A DNA stretch of 64,000 bases from positions 66,049,419-66,113,418 of the forward strand of contig NC_088863.1 of NCBI RefSeq assembly GCF_032884065.1, written 5' to 3'. The position numbers and the translations under genes were made by a program. The notes under the pieces were generated by a model, which was not told the DNA's origin, searched no databases, and saw only the letters and a program-made list of their open reading frames with translations. Shown one piece after another: positions 10,114-22,959 of the stretch. Origin of the DNA: Artemia franciscana. Lineage: Eukaryota; Arthropoda; Branchiopoda; Anostraca; Artemiidae. Position 1 is the stretch's first letter; every line of letters starts with the position of its first letter.

Positions 10114-12090
10114 ATGAGATATATCAGTTTGAAAGTTAAAGGGGTTGACAACATTAGTAGTAAGGTACACACTGAAACCAAAAGTAGGCCGATACCAATT
10201 CATGTATCCGCCAAGATTCAAGATCATATTCTTTGCTCTCCCAATTTATCTGTTTCGACTGTTTCTGCACACGAAACAGAAAGCGATATAGACAACCTAC
10301 CAATTTCCTTTATGCTTTGTATTTCTCTTGCTACTAAACGTGGGAATCGTAGATGGTTTACCAGGTGAAATTGGAATAAGGCTAATTGGGCTCTTTATAT
10401 TTCTACCCTTACCACTTTTTTGTCTAGGATAAAATTTCCTTTTCAGCTACTTCGGGTTGGATCTAAATTTGTAAATGATAATAATTTTCTGAACAAATGT
10501 TATTTTGATATTATATCATGCATGAAGGAGGCTGAGAGGGTGGCTGTTCCCGAAGAACGTGTTAAATTTAATACGCGGAAGCCTGAATGGTCATGGGATC
10601 CGGGTCTAAAATCAGCGAAAAATAGAGCCAAATTTTGGCTACATGTTTGGGTTTCTTGCGAACGACCACGTAGTATTTCAGCTTAAAAAGAAACTAAATT
10701 AGAGTATAAAAAGTATTTACGGTCTGCAAAATCTAAAATTTGCAAATTCCCGTCAAGTAATTTAGATTGGAAAAATGTGATAAATTCAAATAAAATTCGA
10801 TTCAATAAAATTCAAGAATTCAAATAAATTTTGACCAATTTCATAAAATTCATAGAATTCAATAAAATTCATAGAATTCAAATAAAATTTGATTCAATAA
10901 AATTTAAGAATCCAAATAAATTTTGACCAATTTCATAAAATTCATAGAATTCAAATAAAATTTGACTCTTCGTCAAAAAGTAGCCCAATTAGTCCTGCTG
11001 CTTGGTGCAAATATTGCAACCTGATTTTTAACACTATAGGCCATTTTGTTCATGCTACTTTTATGAGGCTTCTTATTTCTGCGCTTCCCGTATCACTCCG
11101 CCAGAACCAGATCCTCCCAGTTAATTTAGTTTCGGTGGCACAAGCTATAAAGAAGCTTAAGGCTAGCTCTAATGATTGTGATGGTATAAGTGCCAAACAC
11201 CTAAATGTAGATTGATTGTCCAGCTCTAGTCCAACATTTACAACTTCTGTTTCAATTGTGCTTATGCACCTCGGTTGTGCCTGAAAGTTTTGTGTGCGGA
11301 ACAGCTACTTCGATCCTGAAAAAAGGAAAGATTCCAACTGAGTGTGCATCTTACATGCCAATAACGGTTTCCTGCAATTTAAGCAAAAAATTTGAGCATC
11401 TTCCCCTCCCATCAGTTAATTCTTCGGTATATTTGGTGAAAATCAGATTGAGTTTTCAGCTGGGGTAGGTTGCCAGCAGGCCCATTGAATTTTGGCTAAT
11501 GTTCTTACTGAGGCTACTAAAAAGGATTCGAGTTATATTTATGTGCTTTGGATCTCTCCAAAGCCTTTGACACCGTAACGCATTCCCAAGCTATCTTTTC
11601 CCTTTTTAGTCACGGTATCAACATATCGGTAGTTTTTCTTCTTAGATATTGGTATTCAAATTCCTTTTTGCGGATTAAAACGGATATGAGGGTCTCAGAA
11701 AGTAAAATTCCAGTACGACGTGGGATCCGGTAAGGTGCTGTCCTCTCCCCCTCTATTTTCAAACTTTGTATATCATCTGTCTTTTCCTCTATCCCACCTA
11801 CTTGTATCCTTAATTCTGTAAATATTTCTTATCTTGCCTATGCAGATGATATTCTTTTGATCAGTAGGACTAAAAAAGGGCTTTCTTTGTTTGTTTCAAC
11901 AGTAGCATCTAAACTTCATGCGATTGGAGTGTTTCTTAATCTTTCAAAGTGTGAATATCTTTCATTTAATAGTAATATCACTACTCTAATCTGTGGATCT
12001 TTTTTTATCCCGTCGGTTTCTTCATTTCGGTGACTGGGGATTAATGTTCGCGAACAAATGTTGCCGCAACAACTCCCGCTGCCCATGCGA
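10114..12090 (+). mobile_element. LINE relic: endonuclease C-terminus, linker and reverse transcriptase
   Basis: Forward-strand non-LTR retrotransposon, read through several frame breaks. 10114-10368 ends the endonuclease (ESDIDNLPISF, where D-H-L-P is expected, so the catalytic His is changed to Asn). 10420-10686 is the linker (EWSWDPGLKSAKNRAKFWLHVW). 11130-11210 begins the RT (VAQAIKKLKASSNDCDGISAKHL). 11256-11468 continues it (FVCGTATSILKKGKIPTECASYMPITVSCNLSKKFEHL). 11548-11733 has the first catalytic block (DLSKAFDTVTHSQAI). The second block reads AYADDILLISRTKKG near 11840. RT motifs are in the normal order and YADD is intact. The element is inactive because of stops, and is interrupted at 10786-10970 by an AT-rich minisatellite. 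Confidence 0.8.
10786..10972. repeat. AT-rich minisatellite (AATAAAATTCATAGAATTCA-like)
   Basis: A composite tandem repeat. A unit containing GATTCAATAAAATT, AATAAATTTTGACCAATTTC and ATAAAATTCATAGAATTC is repeated about twice with small changes, and is itself built from shorter AATAAAATT(C/T) words. It sits between the linker and RT coding parts of the LINE, so it expanded or inserted after the LINE lost function. Confidence 0.85.
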
Positions 12091-12094
12091 CGTA

Positions 12095-13200
12095 GATCTA
12101 GTTCATTTTAATTTTGGCCCAGAAGTCGTTATAACAAGTTAGACGAATAAAACTGATTACAAAGGATTTGTCATAGATCTCAAGAGATTACTTCCCAAGA
12201 CTGATTCTGAGTGGTTTAGGGAAATTAGGTGGGGTTATTTAAATACTTTGGCAGTAAGTCAAAAGATGGTATGTTCAACCCCGGATCTACCCCAAAAATT
12301 TTGAAGATGAGGGAAAAATAGAAATATGCGTTTGGGTTTTATTTTACCTTTATTAAGAAGCAGCTGTCTGTGAAAGTAAGAGGTTTAGAGGTATTAAGAT
12401 TCGACACAATTTCGAAATTGATGGCTCACTTTCTCAACTATTTTTGAGAATAAAAGAAGATAATATAAAGTATTTTGGAGAAAAATTAAGCTTCTAGTTT
12501 TGATAAACCAAATGAGATACGATAAAACAGATTAAACATCGAGGGTATCCCTAAACACCCCTTCCCTTAGGAACAATCAGAGATTTAAAATTGTTTTCTA
12601 GCTAGTACTGAAAACGGACCTCTGAGCTCCCTTTCCCTTCATAGCAGCATCCCCTCCATTTTCTTGACCATCACACTTTTATAGGGTAAAGGGAGAAACA
12701 ATATTACGGTTCAGATCATATATAAATAAATAATTGGATCAATTACTTGAGCCACACCCCCTCTCCTCCAGCGAAACTCCTTCTGGACCCTCTACCAGAT
12801 AGGGTAATATATGCTATTAACCCTTAAACAAAGCACTATATTAGAATGTTTTAAAACAAGTTGGAAAAAATCGTTCCATTGATTTTGAAATGCATAATAA
12901 ACACACAGATCGACAAATTAACCCCCATACAGCGTAAAAGGATGCAAAAACAGTCAACACACGCAAAGTTGACACCCTAGAAGTAGTGTTGGGTGATATT
13001 CTATAACCGAACTCTCAACTGCCCTTCTCGGGGGATATCTGACAGTTTATAAGTGACCACATAATTCTTATGTTGTTCTAGAATAATTTTCTGAGATTAG
13101 TCTGTGTGGGGGTGGAATGGAACTGGTACTTTGACAATAAATCACATCAATTTAGTTTTTTTAAGAAAAAAATCACTCAGTGATAATTTATTGCATCTTT
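12095..13200. other. No supported features
   Basis: The first part may be the decayed 3' end of the LINE. The rest is non-coding with short ORFs and stretches of C-rich sequence; I recognise nothing. Confidence 0.4.
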
Positions 13201-14725
13201 TGGCATTTTGCGCTCCTAGGTCCAGGAGTAGTTGGCCTATTTTCAAATTATAGCATGTTGAGAAATATATTGAACCAACTAAAAGGCCATCTGTGCATGC
13301 TTCTGTAACTACTGTTGCTGCTACATCTTCTACTGTTACTTCTTTATACTACGGCTACTACTACTAAGGCTAAGGGTTGGAAGGTGAAACTCTCATAAAA
13401 TGCTTAGAGGGATGTATAACTAAATCAAGAAACACTCTGTACATGCAGATTGTCAAAGGGGTATATCAGCAGTATCAAAAGGATGGTTTAGGATATTAAG
13501 TTGAAACTTTCAGGGCACGTTAAGGGATATGGAACTAATCGCAATTCACTATGTAATTACTACTACTATTACGAATTATACTACAACTACTACAGTTGCT
13601 AATTCTTTTACAACTACTACAAATATAACTGCTATTGCGTTGGAAAACTAGTACTACTGAAGCAAAGGCATTACGGTGAAACTGTACGAAAATAAGAGGA
13701 AAGTAAACGATTGAAGTAAGCTATGTGAGTGTAGGCTATTAAACAGGTGTAACAGCTATATCCCTGGAATAGCTTAGACCAATAAGTTGAAAATTTCATT
13801 GCATGCTAAGAGGGACATTGAATTTACCAAAGGCTCTTTGTGCATGCAACTGCTACTACTACCATTACTAGGAATGATACAAATATGCTACAACTACTAC
13901 AGCTGCTATTACTTCTACAACTATAACTACTACGACTGCTACAAGTAGTAGTGAAGCTAAGGTTATTACGATGAAACTTTCCGCAAAGAAAACGGAAATA
14001 AGCTATTGAAACAAGTTATATGGATTTAGGATATTAATAAGGCGTAAAAGCTATATACCCAAAACAGCTTAGAGTATTAATTTGAAGCTTTCACTGCATA
14101 TTAAGGAGGATATTGAACCAACCAAAAGGTACTATTTGTATTCTACTTTGACTGCTACTATTATGGCCTAGGTTATTAAGGAGGAGCATTAGGCTTGAAC
14201 TTTCAGAGCATGTTTGCAGGGTCTGTTAAACAAACAAACTTTACTGCGTGCATATGTGTGGGTTATCAAAGGTTGTGATCTTATTACTAAGATCACAACA
14301 ACAGCTCAAGGTATTTAGCTGGAACTCTCAGGGCTATCAATATCACTACCATTTTTGCTACTAATACTACTACTATTACGACTAATACTACACTTCTACT
14401 ACTGCTACTATTAAATATATCAAAAGTAGCTTAAGTGCATCTAGTTTGTCAAGATATTCAGGCGGGATATTTTAGCACTAGAATAGGGTATAAAGCGAAA
14501 ACTTTCTGGGAAAGTTTTTGTTGCTATAAAACTAAATCGAAAAACAAGATGTGCATGCTGGCTGTCAATAAGACGTCTCAGCAATATCTCAAGTACAACT
14601 GATGGAATTACGTTGAAGCTTTTAGGGTTACCACTATTTCTACCAGGCCTGGATTTAAAGCTTTTACGCTTGTAGGCACAGGCATTTTTCTGTCTAGTAA
14701 AAATGTGGTTTGACCACAAACATAT
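13200..14725 (-). repeat. Diverged array of about 300-bp units with CTA/TAG-rich cores
   Basis: Several units follow one another. Each holds a trinucleotide-rich core (CTACTACTA, ACAACTACTAC), a segment such as GTGAAACT near AAGGC(A/T)ATTACG, a stretch like TATATCCC(T/A)GGAATAGCTTAG, and a segment such as GAACCAACCAAAAGG. The reverse complement matches the CCTGAAAGTTTC and TAGTAGTAG blocks found at 49.7-50.4, 52.8-53.3 and 57.1-57.7 kb. It is therefore one interspersed family, here on the minus strand. A 92-codon minus ORF at 14441-14719 lies inside and is not considered a gene. Confidence 0.7.
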
Positions 14726-14744
14726 TGCGATACAAATGATTCTT

Positions 14745-15365
14745 TCCCTATCCGACCAGAAAATATGTGCTGATTCCGGATCAGAAAAGTTTTTTTCCGA
14801 ATTCAGGTTTGCGTTTTTTGAGGTTGAATTTGAGGCTAAAGTAAAAATGTTAATTAAGTAAATGCCAGCAAATGTGATGTCACAATTAGTGACATCACTT
14901 TTTTTTGCTGATGAACTTGAAACTATATATTTAAAGTCAAAAGAATTGGTTGGGGCTTAAAGCTTTGAGAGAGAGAGAGAGAATGAGTTTGGCGGAATGG
15001 TTCTAGGAAATTTGTGAAACTGCTATACAAATAATTATTTCACTATCCGACTGAAAAATATGTGCTGATTCCATATCTGAAAAGTTAAAGGTCTAGCTCT
15101 TCTACGAATTTGAGTTTTTTGTGATTGAATGTGAGGTTGAAGCAAACAATATTGATTGAATAAATACCAGCAAATATGATTAGATATGTAATTTTTACGC
15201 TCTTATTTTTGCTGATAAACTTGAAACTAAATGTTTCAAGCGAAATGAATTGCTTGGGGCTTAAAGTTTTGGGAGAGAGAGAGAGAGAGAGTGAGGCTGA
15301 GGGATGGGCTCTAGGAAAATTGGGAAAAAGGGGTCAACCTCAAGCAAATTGCTATACAAATCATC
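14745..15365. repeat. Two-copy tandem repeat (period about 290 bp) with GA microsatellites
   Basis: Copy 1 (about 14748-15035) and copy 2 (about 15036-15365) share CTATCCGAC, AAAATATGTGCTGATTCC, TGCCAGCAAAT(G/A)TGAT or similar, TTGGGGCTTAAAG and a (GA)n run (about 14968 and 15275), then GCTATACAAAT. Copy 1 carries a perfect 10-bp palindrome, GTGATGTCAC/GTGACATCAC, at 14874-14898; copy 2 lacks it. Confidence 0.8.
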
Positions 15366-15544
15366 AGTTGAATGTCATCATGATTTCGTGACAAATAGGT
15401 TTTCGCTTTGTAAGTCATGAAGACTAATCTCTAAGTGTGTAAAAGGCATTCAACATATAATGGAAATTTCATTCAGTTGAACGTTTTGATATCACTGAAT
15501 TCAGATTTCAATCCTCGGCAATTTTATCCGTGGCTTCCACTTCA

Positions 15545-16740
15545 CACCTCCCTGTTTCGTATTTTAATACTTTCTCTACATTCCTTTTGTTTCCATGTGA
15601 TCTTTCACACAGATAATTCTTGTACAAATCGCTTGTCCTCTCCATCGAACACACAGCTTTTTCACTATTCTTGTTGTATATAATATATATATTTCTATAG
15701 TTGTATATAATACATGTATATAATATATATTTCTAGTTGTAGTCTTAACTTTCTTCCTTGAAACACCATCAGCAACTTCACAAAATATTTTTTTTATTAT
15801 TCCAGCCATCCTCCACATTGACAAATTTTAAACTCTCAAGTTTAGCCTCCAACTGTTCCTGGAAGATTTCTCTCAAATTCTGATCCTGGAGTCTTCCAAC
15901 ATCACAACTTCCCGGGAGGTAGTTACACTTCCGAAATATCGGCTTTGAATTAACCATAGACACAACTAGATAGTAATCTTTACTGTTAACATCAATAACA
16001 GCACTCCTATATACCCTAGTAACTTGTATTGATCCTGCCACTCTTCATTTTACTATACCATAATCAATTAGGTCTGCTATCTTAACATCACGTGAATACC
16101 ATGCCAACTTATGGGCCATATTACGACCAAACACCATATTGACTATAACGAGATTGTTTTACTTACAAAATTGCACAAGTCTGTAGCCATTACCATTTCT
16201 CTCCCTACACCAAATTCACCTAGGCAAGGATACCATCTATCCCTGTTGCTACCGACCTGGGCGTTAAAACCTCCTAGTAAATACACTATATTTCTATCTA
16301 AGACCCTGTCTATTTACTCCTGTTACTGTAAGTAAAACCCGTCTGAGTAACTAGTATCTCCATCAGTCGGTTCAACAGGGGCGTATACTCCCATAACTAA
16401 TACACTGGACTTTTTAGTCGTACAGTCAGCAATTAGAATTCTGTTATTAATACTTTCCCAGCCTAAACAAGACTTAGCAGCTTCCTTATTCATTACGAGC
16501 CCTACACAATGTTCATGTACCCCATCCTTCCTGACTGAACAAATTTCATGCTTGTTGTCCTGGGATCCAGGGATATGGGTTTCTGAAACTCCTAATGAGT
16601 CCAGTTCGAGTCGTCTGAATTCCTCAGTCAAAATGTCTATACGATAGTCATTTTTTGACGCCGTAACATTCCAAATTCCAATTTTCATGTTATTTAAATC
16701 ATTGAAATCTTTTTGGCCTCAGGAGAAGCCACGATCCCAA
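15545..16740 (-). mobile_element. RTE-like LINE relic: endonuclease and downstream linker
   Basis: Minus-strand non-LTR retrotransposon of the kind often mis-annotated as craniofacial development protein 2. The ORF 16688-16323 is the start of an exonuclease-endonuclease-phosphatase domain: GIWNVTASKNDYRIDILTEEFRRLELDSLGVSETH (the catalytic Glu of the SETH motif), then VGLVMNKEA and LVMGVYAPVEPTDGD. After a frame break, the rest of the domain and the linker continue (16041-15778: GSIQVTRVYRSAVIDVNSKDYYLVVSMV...GRLQDQNLREIFQEQLEAKLESLKFVNVEDGWNN), then KKIFCEVADGVSRKKVKTTTRNI. A TA-rich microsatellite (15677-15735) interrupts the next part. The same protein region recurs at 52.4-52.8 kb and its continuation at 36.9-38.2 kb. 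Confidence 0.8.
15677..15735. repeat. TATAATATATATTTCTA microsatellite
   Basis: Two near-identical TATATAATA(C/T)AT...TATATTTCTA(T)AGTTGTA blocks within the LINE linker. LINE-like sequence resumes on the far side (readable as RFVQELS...KITWKQKE), so the repeat grew inside the old coding region. Confidence 0.75.
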
Positions 16741-16744
16741 ATAC

Positions 16745-17650
16745 CAGTGCAGGACGGGGACCAAAATATTTTCTCCAGTCTATACCAAAGTGCTTAAACC
16801 GGCTAAGAACTGGACAGCAAGAAGTCCCTGGAACCTCCAGCATTAATGGAGGTTTCATACAATCCTGCGTCCATCTTGGTCAAAACATGGTTTTCATTAT
16901 CTTCTGTCATCTCTTCTATCAGGAAGAATTGAAATCCTGCTCAGACAGTCTCAAGCCTATTACCTCCAATTCATTATATATTCTTGCCTAAAAATATTAT
17001 GCTACTACGGGGAAGCAGCCCATAGTAGATAAATCAGCTAGGAAGAGGTTTTTCAGTCCGAAATCGCTTGTCAAAAAACAAACCAAGCCCAGAAGAATTA
17101 TCCATCAATCAGAATCTTGTGCGAATCCTGTTTCGTTCACTATAATTTCCTCGAGGAATACCACTGCTCAAGAGGTAATAGAGCTGATTACAAGGTTCCT
17201 AGTCTTGCAATTACCCTGAAAGTGAGACAGCCCTTTGGAGTGGTCGTTGTCCATGGATCTGGATAATATGCCCTGCCGCAGTTTTCCTCCCAATCGAGGA
17301 TCCTCCTACGATGGTGTTCTGCGTCACAAAGCAATTTTACCCATTACTGGGTGAAGGTTTGTACCTCATGGGACGTCGTAAAACGCCAGTGGGCCCTGTT
17401 GAGTGCATAGCCCGTTAATGAGTGATAGGAGACTGAGAAACTCAGGATAGAAGATTAGATTTTTCAAATTGATTGGCACCATAAAGTTATTTCAGTTGGA
17501 AATTTGTATTACATACATTTTGGTTGTTGGTATATAAAGTTTTTCACCACTAATATTGTCTTTTAAGATTTTCTAAAGAAAGGTGATTTATTTAGTATGC
17601 ATCGCCAACGCTGGTAAGTAGAAGAAACAGAAAACAATTGTCAAATAATG
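16745..17650. other. Unassigned, possibly the 5' region of the RTE-like LINE
   Basis: This follows the endonuclease start on the LINE's 5' side and has a more balanced base composition up to about 17450. I find no domain. It may be LINE 5' UTR or unrelated sequence. Confidence 0.35.
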
Positions 17651-17653
17651 AGG

Positions 17654-17726
17654 GTGTTCCAGGTGAAAAATCAAGTAACTTTAAAGTAACTAGAGAAGTT
17701 ACTTGAATTTTACGTTCACCAGGAAC
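17654..17726. repeat. Foldback block with AAGTAACT words (left)
   Basis: A 73-bp hairpin: GTTCCAGGTGAA at the start pairs with TTCACCAGGAAC at the end, and inner words AAGTAACT and AGTTACTT also pair. The outer sequence GTGTTCCAGGTGA matches, inverted, the right end of the block at 24.9 kb (12 of 13 positions). Confidence 0.65.
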
Positions 17727-19800
17727 GGCTTTTGAAGTAACTAAGGTCTTATTCAGATAGAAAAAATACTACGACCAAGATTTTGATAAAACATTTGTAG
17801 TCCTTGTAAATATTGTAGCTAAGGCCACCGACCAGTAGAGGAAACTCTTAGAATATTTTGGAACTGACCTTGAAATCAAAAAAATTAGATACACTCTAGG
17901 GGTGTATGAATAGGATATTCTAGGCTAGTTGCATGTTTAAACTTGTTTGTCTTGGGTATAGTTTGAATAACGTAGCCTCTTGCCAAGATAGCAAAGAGTA
18001 GCTAAACTAGAATTTTACCACAATTATTTTTTCTGCATTGTTTCGTGATTGATTAAGCTAGCCTAACCTATATCTTAAATTTAACACACTGTATAAAATT
18101 GACCTACATTGTTCACAAAAAGAAAAATAACTTAATGCCAAATTCATTATGGAAAGGTATTAATTTTGCAATAAATCTGTGGGCATTCACCTAAATTTGG
18201 TTTAAATATCCTGTTTCTATACTAATTTCAGTGCATTAGTGTCTGAGATAGCATACAGTAGTGTTGATTATTGAAACTATTTGGCTTAGGCCTATCACTT
18301 TCTTACATTCAGTTGAACTATTAAGGTTAGAATTTTAGACTAGGCTAGTTAAAATTTCCAAATGATGGCCTTTTCACTTGGCTATCTTGAAAAGTATTTG
18401 AGCTTACTAAATGATTTTTTAATAATGGATCTGCATCAAATGAGAAGGAGTTCCCCTAGATTTGGCAAAATACTTTAGGAATTTTCATTGAAATATATAT
18501 ATTTTGGTACATCCATCAAGGAACCCCCCTCCTCAGATTTTCAAAATACTTTGCCTTCCCCCTCCTATGTACAGTTTTGTAAATTAGTGCCATTTGTGAA
18601 TTAGCATAGCAGAAAGACTTTGGTTTTGTCCTAGATTTTGTTTTATTTTATACTTGACTGATTTCAGCTTATTCATAGAAAATTGTAAGGGTTTCATGTC
18701 TTCATTTTTATGGAATTTGTTTTTTTATTTATTTGCATAATTTTATAGTATTTGCTTATGAATAGGTCAAACTTGTATCAGATCAAAGGTATAAGCTATA
18801 TAAAAAATGCCAATTTTTCATGATAATTAAAAATGTTTTCTTGGGCATTAATTTGTGAACATGGAACATTTTGTTGTTAGGGCAATATGATCTTCAGAAA
18901 CTTGTTTAATAACCAAATCAGGCTCATACTTAGGCCCATGACCTAAACTTAACAAGAGAAAGAAACAGAAACTTGCAGGTAGGATTTAATTTAGAGTAAA
19001 GTGGATGACATATATTTGAAATATTCAGTTCACCAAGTTTAACCTTTATAAAGCAGAGTAGTCACAACACAGTTTTCAGTTTACTGTATTTGCTTCTAAT
19101 TAAATATAGGCTTTCTTTGAGACCACAGTCCAAGATAAAAATGATTTATTCAAAGCCCAATAAAGGAACAAATTTTACAGCCTCCATCAAATATTCCAAA
19201 ATTCATGAAAAATATAGCATAGAGATGGGTGCATAAAAATTCAATGGCTGATTTAGGATTTTTCTGTGAAGGGAAATTTCTCTCTTCTGATGGCTGTTCA
19301 AAAACCATTGTCTTTTGATAGGTAGAAAACAAAAATAACTGAACCTATAGTCTTTGTATGCATTCCTTTCATCTCAAATATTTGATACTCTTCAAAACAC
19401 TCACTATTATTGAAACAGATATCTTACAAAATCCTAAATATCAAATAACTTCAAAAATTCAATAGATTATCTCAACTAGAAACAATTTTAGATTTTATAA
19501 TTTTACAGCTTTTTTCAAATCTTCATACAATGAACTCTGCCAGTGGTACGACACTTTAGCAGCAACTGCCAAATAGCATTACTACTTACCTACCCCATTT
19601 TCTCTATTGTGGGGTATATGTATAAATGAATGTTGGAGTGGAGACAAGTATTATGTTGACTAATAATTTGTAATTTTTTTTATTACATAGAAACAGTTTT
19701 TTAGGACCAAGAAAAAAGGATTCTGATTTTATTTAAAAATACATTATTTTGTTTTGCTACAAAGTCATTTATTGTTGTAACCTGCGATTATGATGTTATT

Positions 19801-19857
19801 CATCATCTTGTATACAAAGATATCATCTTGTATACAAAGATGTCATCTTGTATACAA
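19801..19857. repeat. 20-bp tandem repeat, three copies
   Basis: The unit ATCTTGTATACAAAGAT plus three bases is repeated three times (the last ends ATACAATCATT). Each unit contains the palindrome TTGTATACAA. Confidence 0.9.
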
Positions 19858-22487
19858 TCATTGTGAGTCTTTATTTTGATGTGCATATTTGAAGAAAAAG
19901 TTTACCATATGTATAGACCAACTAACCCAATAGGAACATTTTGACTAAATACCTGACAGCCTGTACAACCAAAAAGTCTCTTTTTGCTTCCTGGCTTTTG
20001 GCTATGGTCTGTTTTATGCTTTCTATTTAGCTAATTTTGTTTTGCTGGTTAAATAGCAGAAATATTATTTATCTGACTATGTTTTTGAGTTTAGGCTATT
20101 TTATGGTTTTCATTTAGTTATTTTCTTTTTTCCCAAGAAAGAATGTTGGTTAAATAGCAGAAATAATCATATAGGCTACATCACCTATCACTGTCTTTGT
20201 AGAATAAACTTCTAATTTCTTGGAATTAATTTTTTCAGGTTTGGCATTAATAAATTTACTCATAGATAACATTGGCCTCCAAAATTAGAGTTTTGAAAAT
20301 TCCGTAAAGTATTTTGCCAAGTTTCATGCTATTTGATATGTTAATTCCAAAAATGGTTCCCATCATTCCCATAATGTCAGGATTTTTTTGAAAAATACAT
20401 ATTATTTTAAACAAAACCCAATTTGGAAAAGAATGATGTTACCCAATTTCTTGTGTACTATCTGGTAATATTAGTTTCACCCAAAGCCAATAATTTGTTA
20501 TTTCTTTATATTACATAGAAACAGTTTTTTAGGATTAAAAGTTTCTGATTTTATTCAAATGGCCCTTGTGTTTCAAGAGTTAAAGAATTAAGACAAAAGG
20601 TCAAACTGTAGCATAAAGAGCAGAGTATTGTGGAGGGGAAATCAAATCACATAACTTTCCCTAGCAAGAATTTCCTCTTTGTGAAGAATTTTTCCTGCAG
20701 AAAATTCTCCCATCAAATATTTATTTTCCTCAGAAATGCATTGATAAGCATCTTATCGTTTTGGTTATGGATGCAGCTGTTGGTTTGTTGCAAAATTACA
20801 AATTTCTGATGGAATGTAAACATTAACTTGCTTTTCTGAATTTACAACAAATTAGTGCAAACATAAACACTTAATTTGGTGGTGTCCATTGTAATTCTGA
20901 GTAACTTGCAATGTCAAGGATAATAACATCTTTGTTTTATTATACTTGACATCTAAAGTTTGTGTTTCCAAGATTTGTCAGGGGCTAATAGCTACAGTAA
21001 ATTCTTAAATGATTCATAAATGAGGGTAGCTTCCCCCTCCTTAATAACTCATTTTTCACCCTGAAGTTTTTAATATCTTATAAAAGTTTCTTAGGGGCCA
21101 TTTTCACAAGGATTCAAGTTCAACTAAAATCCTTGTGAAACCAACAAAAGATGGATAAAATTCATCTTTTGTTCAACTTAGAGATGGGCTTCATAATCCA
21201 GTTAAAAATGCGGCAAAAAACATAATCCATCTCAGTGATACCTAAACTCATATAGCAAATTTCAAGCAGAACTAACTTAGCCTACTAGCAGTTGTCTTGC
21301 ATTTTGGAGAGGCCAGGCCACCCAAGCAAAGGGTGTATTGTCATTACAAATGATTTTTCTGAAATGAGCTGGTGGAAAACTATTAGGAAATGTAAGGAAT
21401 CTAGTTTACTGTTTAGAGATTAGGATATCACAAAATTAAGCATTCAATATGCTTGTTTGTAAATCTTAAGTAAATACAAACCCTGTTGGAATTTTGTTGA
21501 TATCCATTTCACAATTAGTGTGTCTAAAGAAAGTTTCCAAAGAGCATTCAGTTTTAAGCATGTATTTTATCTTTATTGATGGTTAAAGAAAGCAATAGAT
21601 ATACCTGCTGTAGTTGATTAGTAATAAATAACTTGCTGCCTTTCTGCATAAAAATGTGCATTTTTATGTATAATGTATAGCTTTTAAAGTCATTAATTCC
21701 TGAGAAGCCCCTTCTCCAGTTATGCCAGCTTTATGGGTAGTAAAGCCTTTTTAAAATAATCTGAAACAATTCTTTGGGGGTCCTTACGAGTGGCTTTCCT
21801 TTCTAAGGCAATTAGCAATAGGTGAAATATATTGCAGTCACTAAAAATTTACAATCTTACCTATTTTACCACTATTGCAGGAAAGTTGCAAAAAGGGTGA
21901 ACTAAATATTTACCATTGAATTTGCCACAAAAGAAATTTCTAGCTTCAAGAAATTCAATCATGCCTTTAGAACAAGGGATCCTAAGTTAGGTCAAAGTCT
22001 TGAAAATGTGCTTCTAGCATAAATAATTTGTAAATAAAAATTTGTATCTTTCTAAAAATGAGACAAAAAAAATCCTGCAGAAAAGAAACAAGACAGATTA
22101 ATAAAGGAAGAAATACCATGGATGCCCATGAAATGTAAGATAGAAATGAACAAAACTTCAAGTATGCATCTGTTTTCTTTAAACAGACAGGAGGAACAAA
22201 CCTCCAAGCTTTGACAAATTCAATCTCACTTTTGGAACCAGGTATAAGACTAATTTCCAGGGAATGAAAACAGTAAATCCCTGGCTTTTCTATTGACACA
22301 GGCAGTGAAGGGAATAAAAACACATTTATTGTTCTGCCTATTTGTTCAACTTCTCTGTCTGTTCTACAAATTCTGTATTATATTTATTTGAAAAAAAAAG
22401 GCAAAATGTCATAGATAAGATTTATTTGCAAAAAAACCTGCAGGCCATAGCAAACACATGCAACTTTATACAAGCACCTAATTCCAA

Positions 22488-22550
22488 ACAACTTAAAAAA
22501 GCAAACAAACTTGCAAACAACTTAAACAAGCAAACAAACTTTCAAACACT
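22488..22550. repeat. About 29-bp tandem duplication
   Basis: ACAACTTAAA(A/C)AAGCAAACAAACTT(G/T)CAA occurs twice in succession. The encoded ORF is therefore repetitive (QLKKANKLANNLNKQTNF) and I do not treat it as a gene. Confidence 0.75.
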
Positions 22551-22959
22551 TTATGAATTCAGAAACACCCATAAATAAACTCTTACCAAGCTAACTCCTC
22601 AAACATGATTCCCTATGCTTAATCCCTAAACAAAGATTAAAAAAAACTGCTTTTTGGCTAAATGGTTTTCTCTTAGTTTTGATCAGACAATTTTGAGAAA
22701 TAAGGGGTGGGGAAGGAGGCCTAGTTGCCCTCCAATTTTTTGGTTACTTAAAAAGGCAACTAGAACTTTTAATTTTTAACAAATGTTTTTATTAGTAAAA
22801 AATACACATAACTTAAGAATTAACTTACATAACAAACTTTTATACTCTTATATTTTTTTATTGTGTATATGAGGGGGTTTGTCCCCTTGTTAATACCTTG
22901 CCTTTTATACTAAATCTTAAGTTTTGTCCCAATTCTTTAAGAATGACCCCTGAATCCGA

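Noticed and set aside
21982-22323. 113-codon minus ORF as a membrane protein gene
   Set aside because: Hydrophobic F/L/I-rich composition fits A-rich DNA read in reverse; no homology or splice context.
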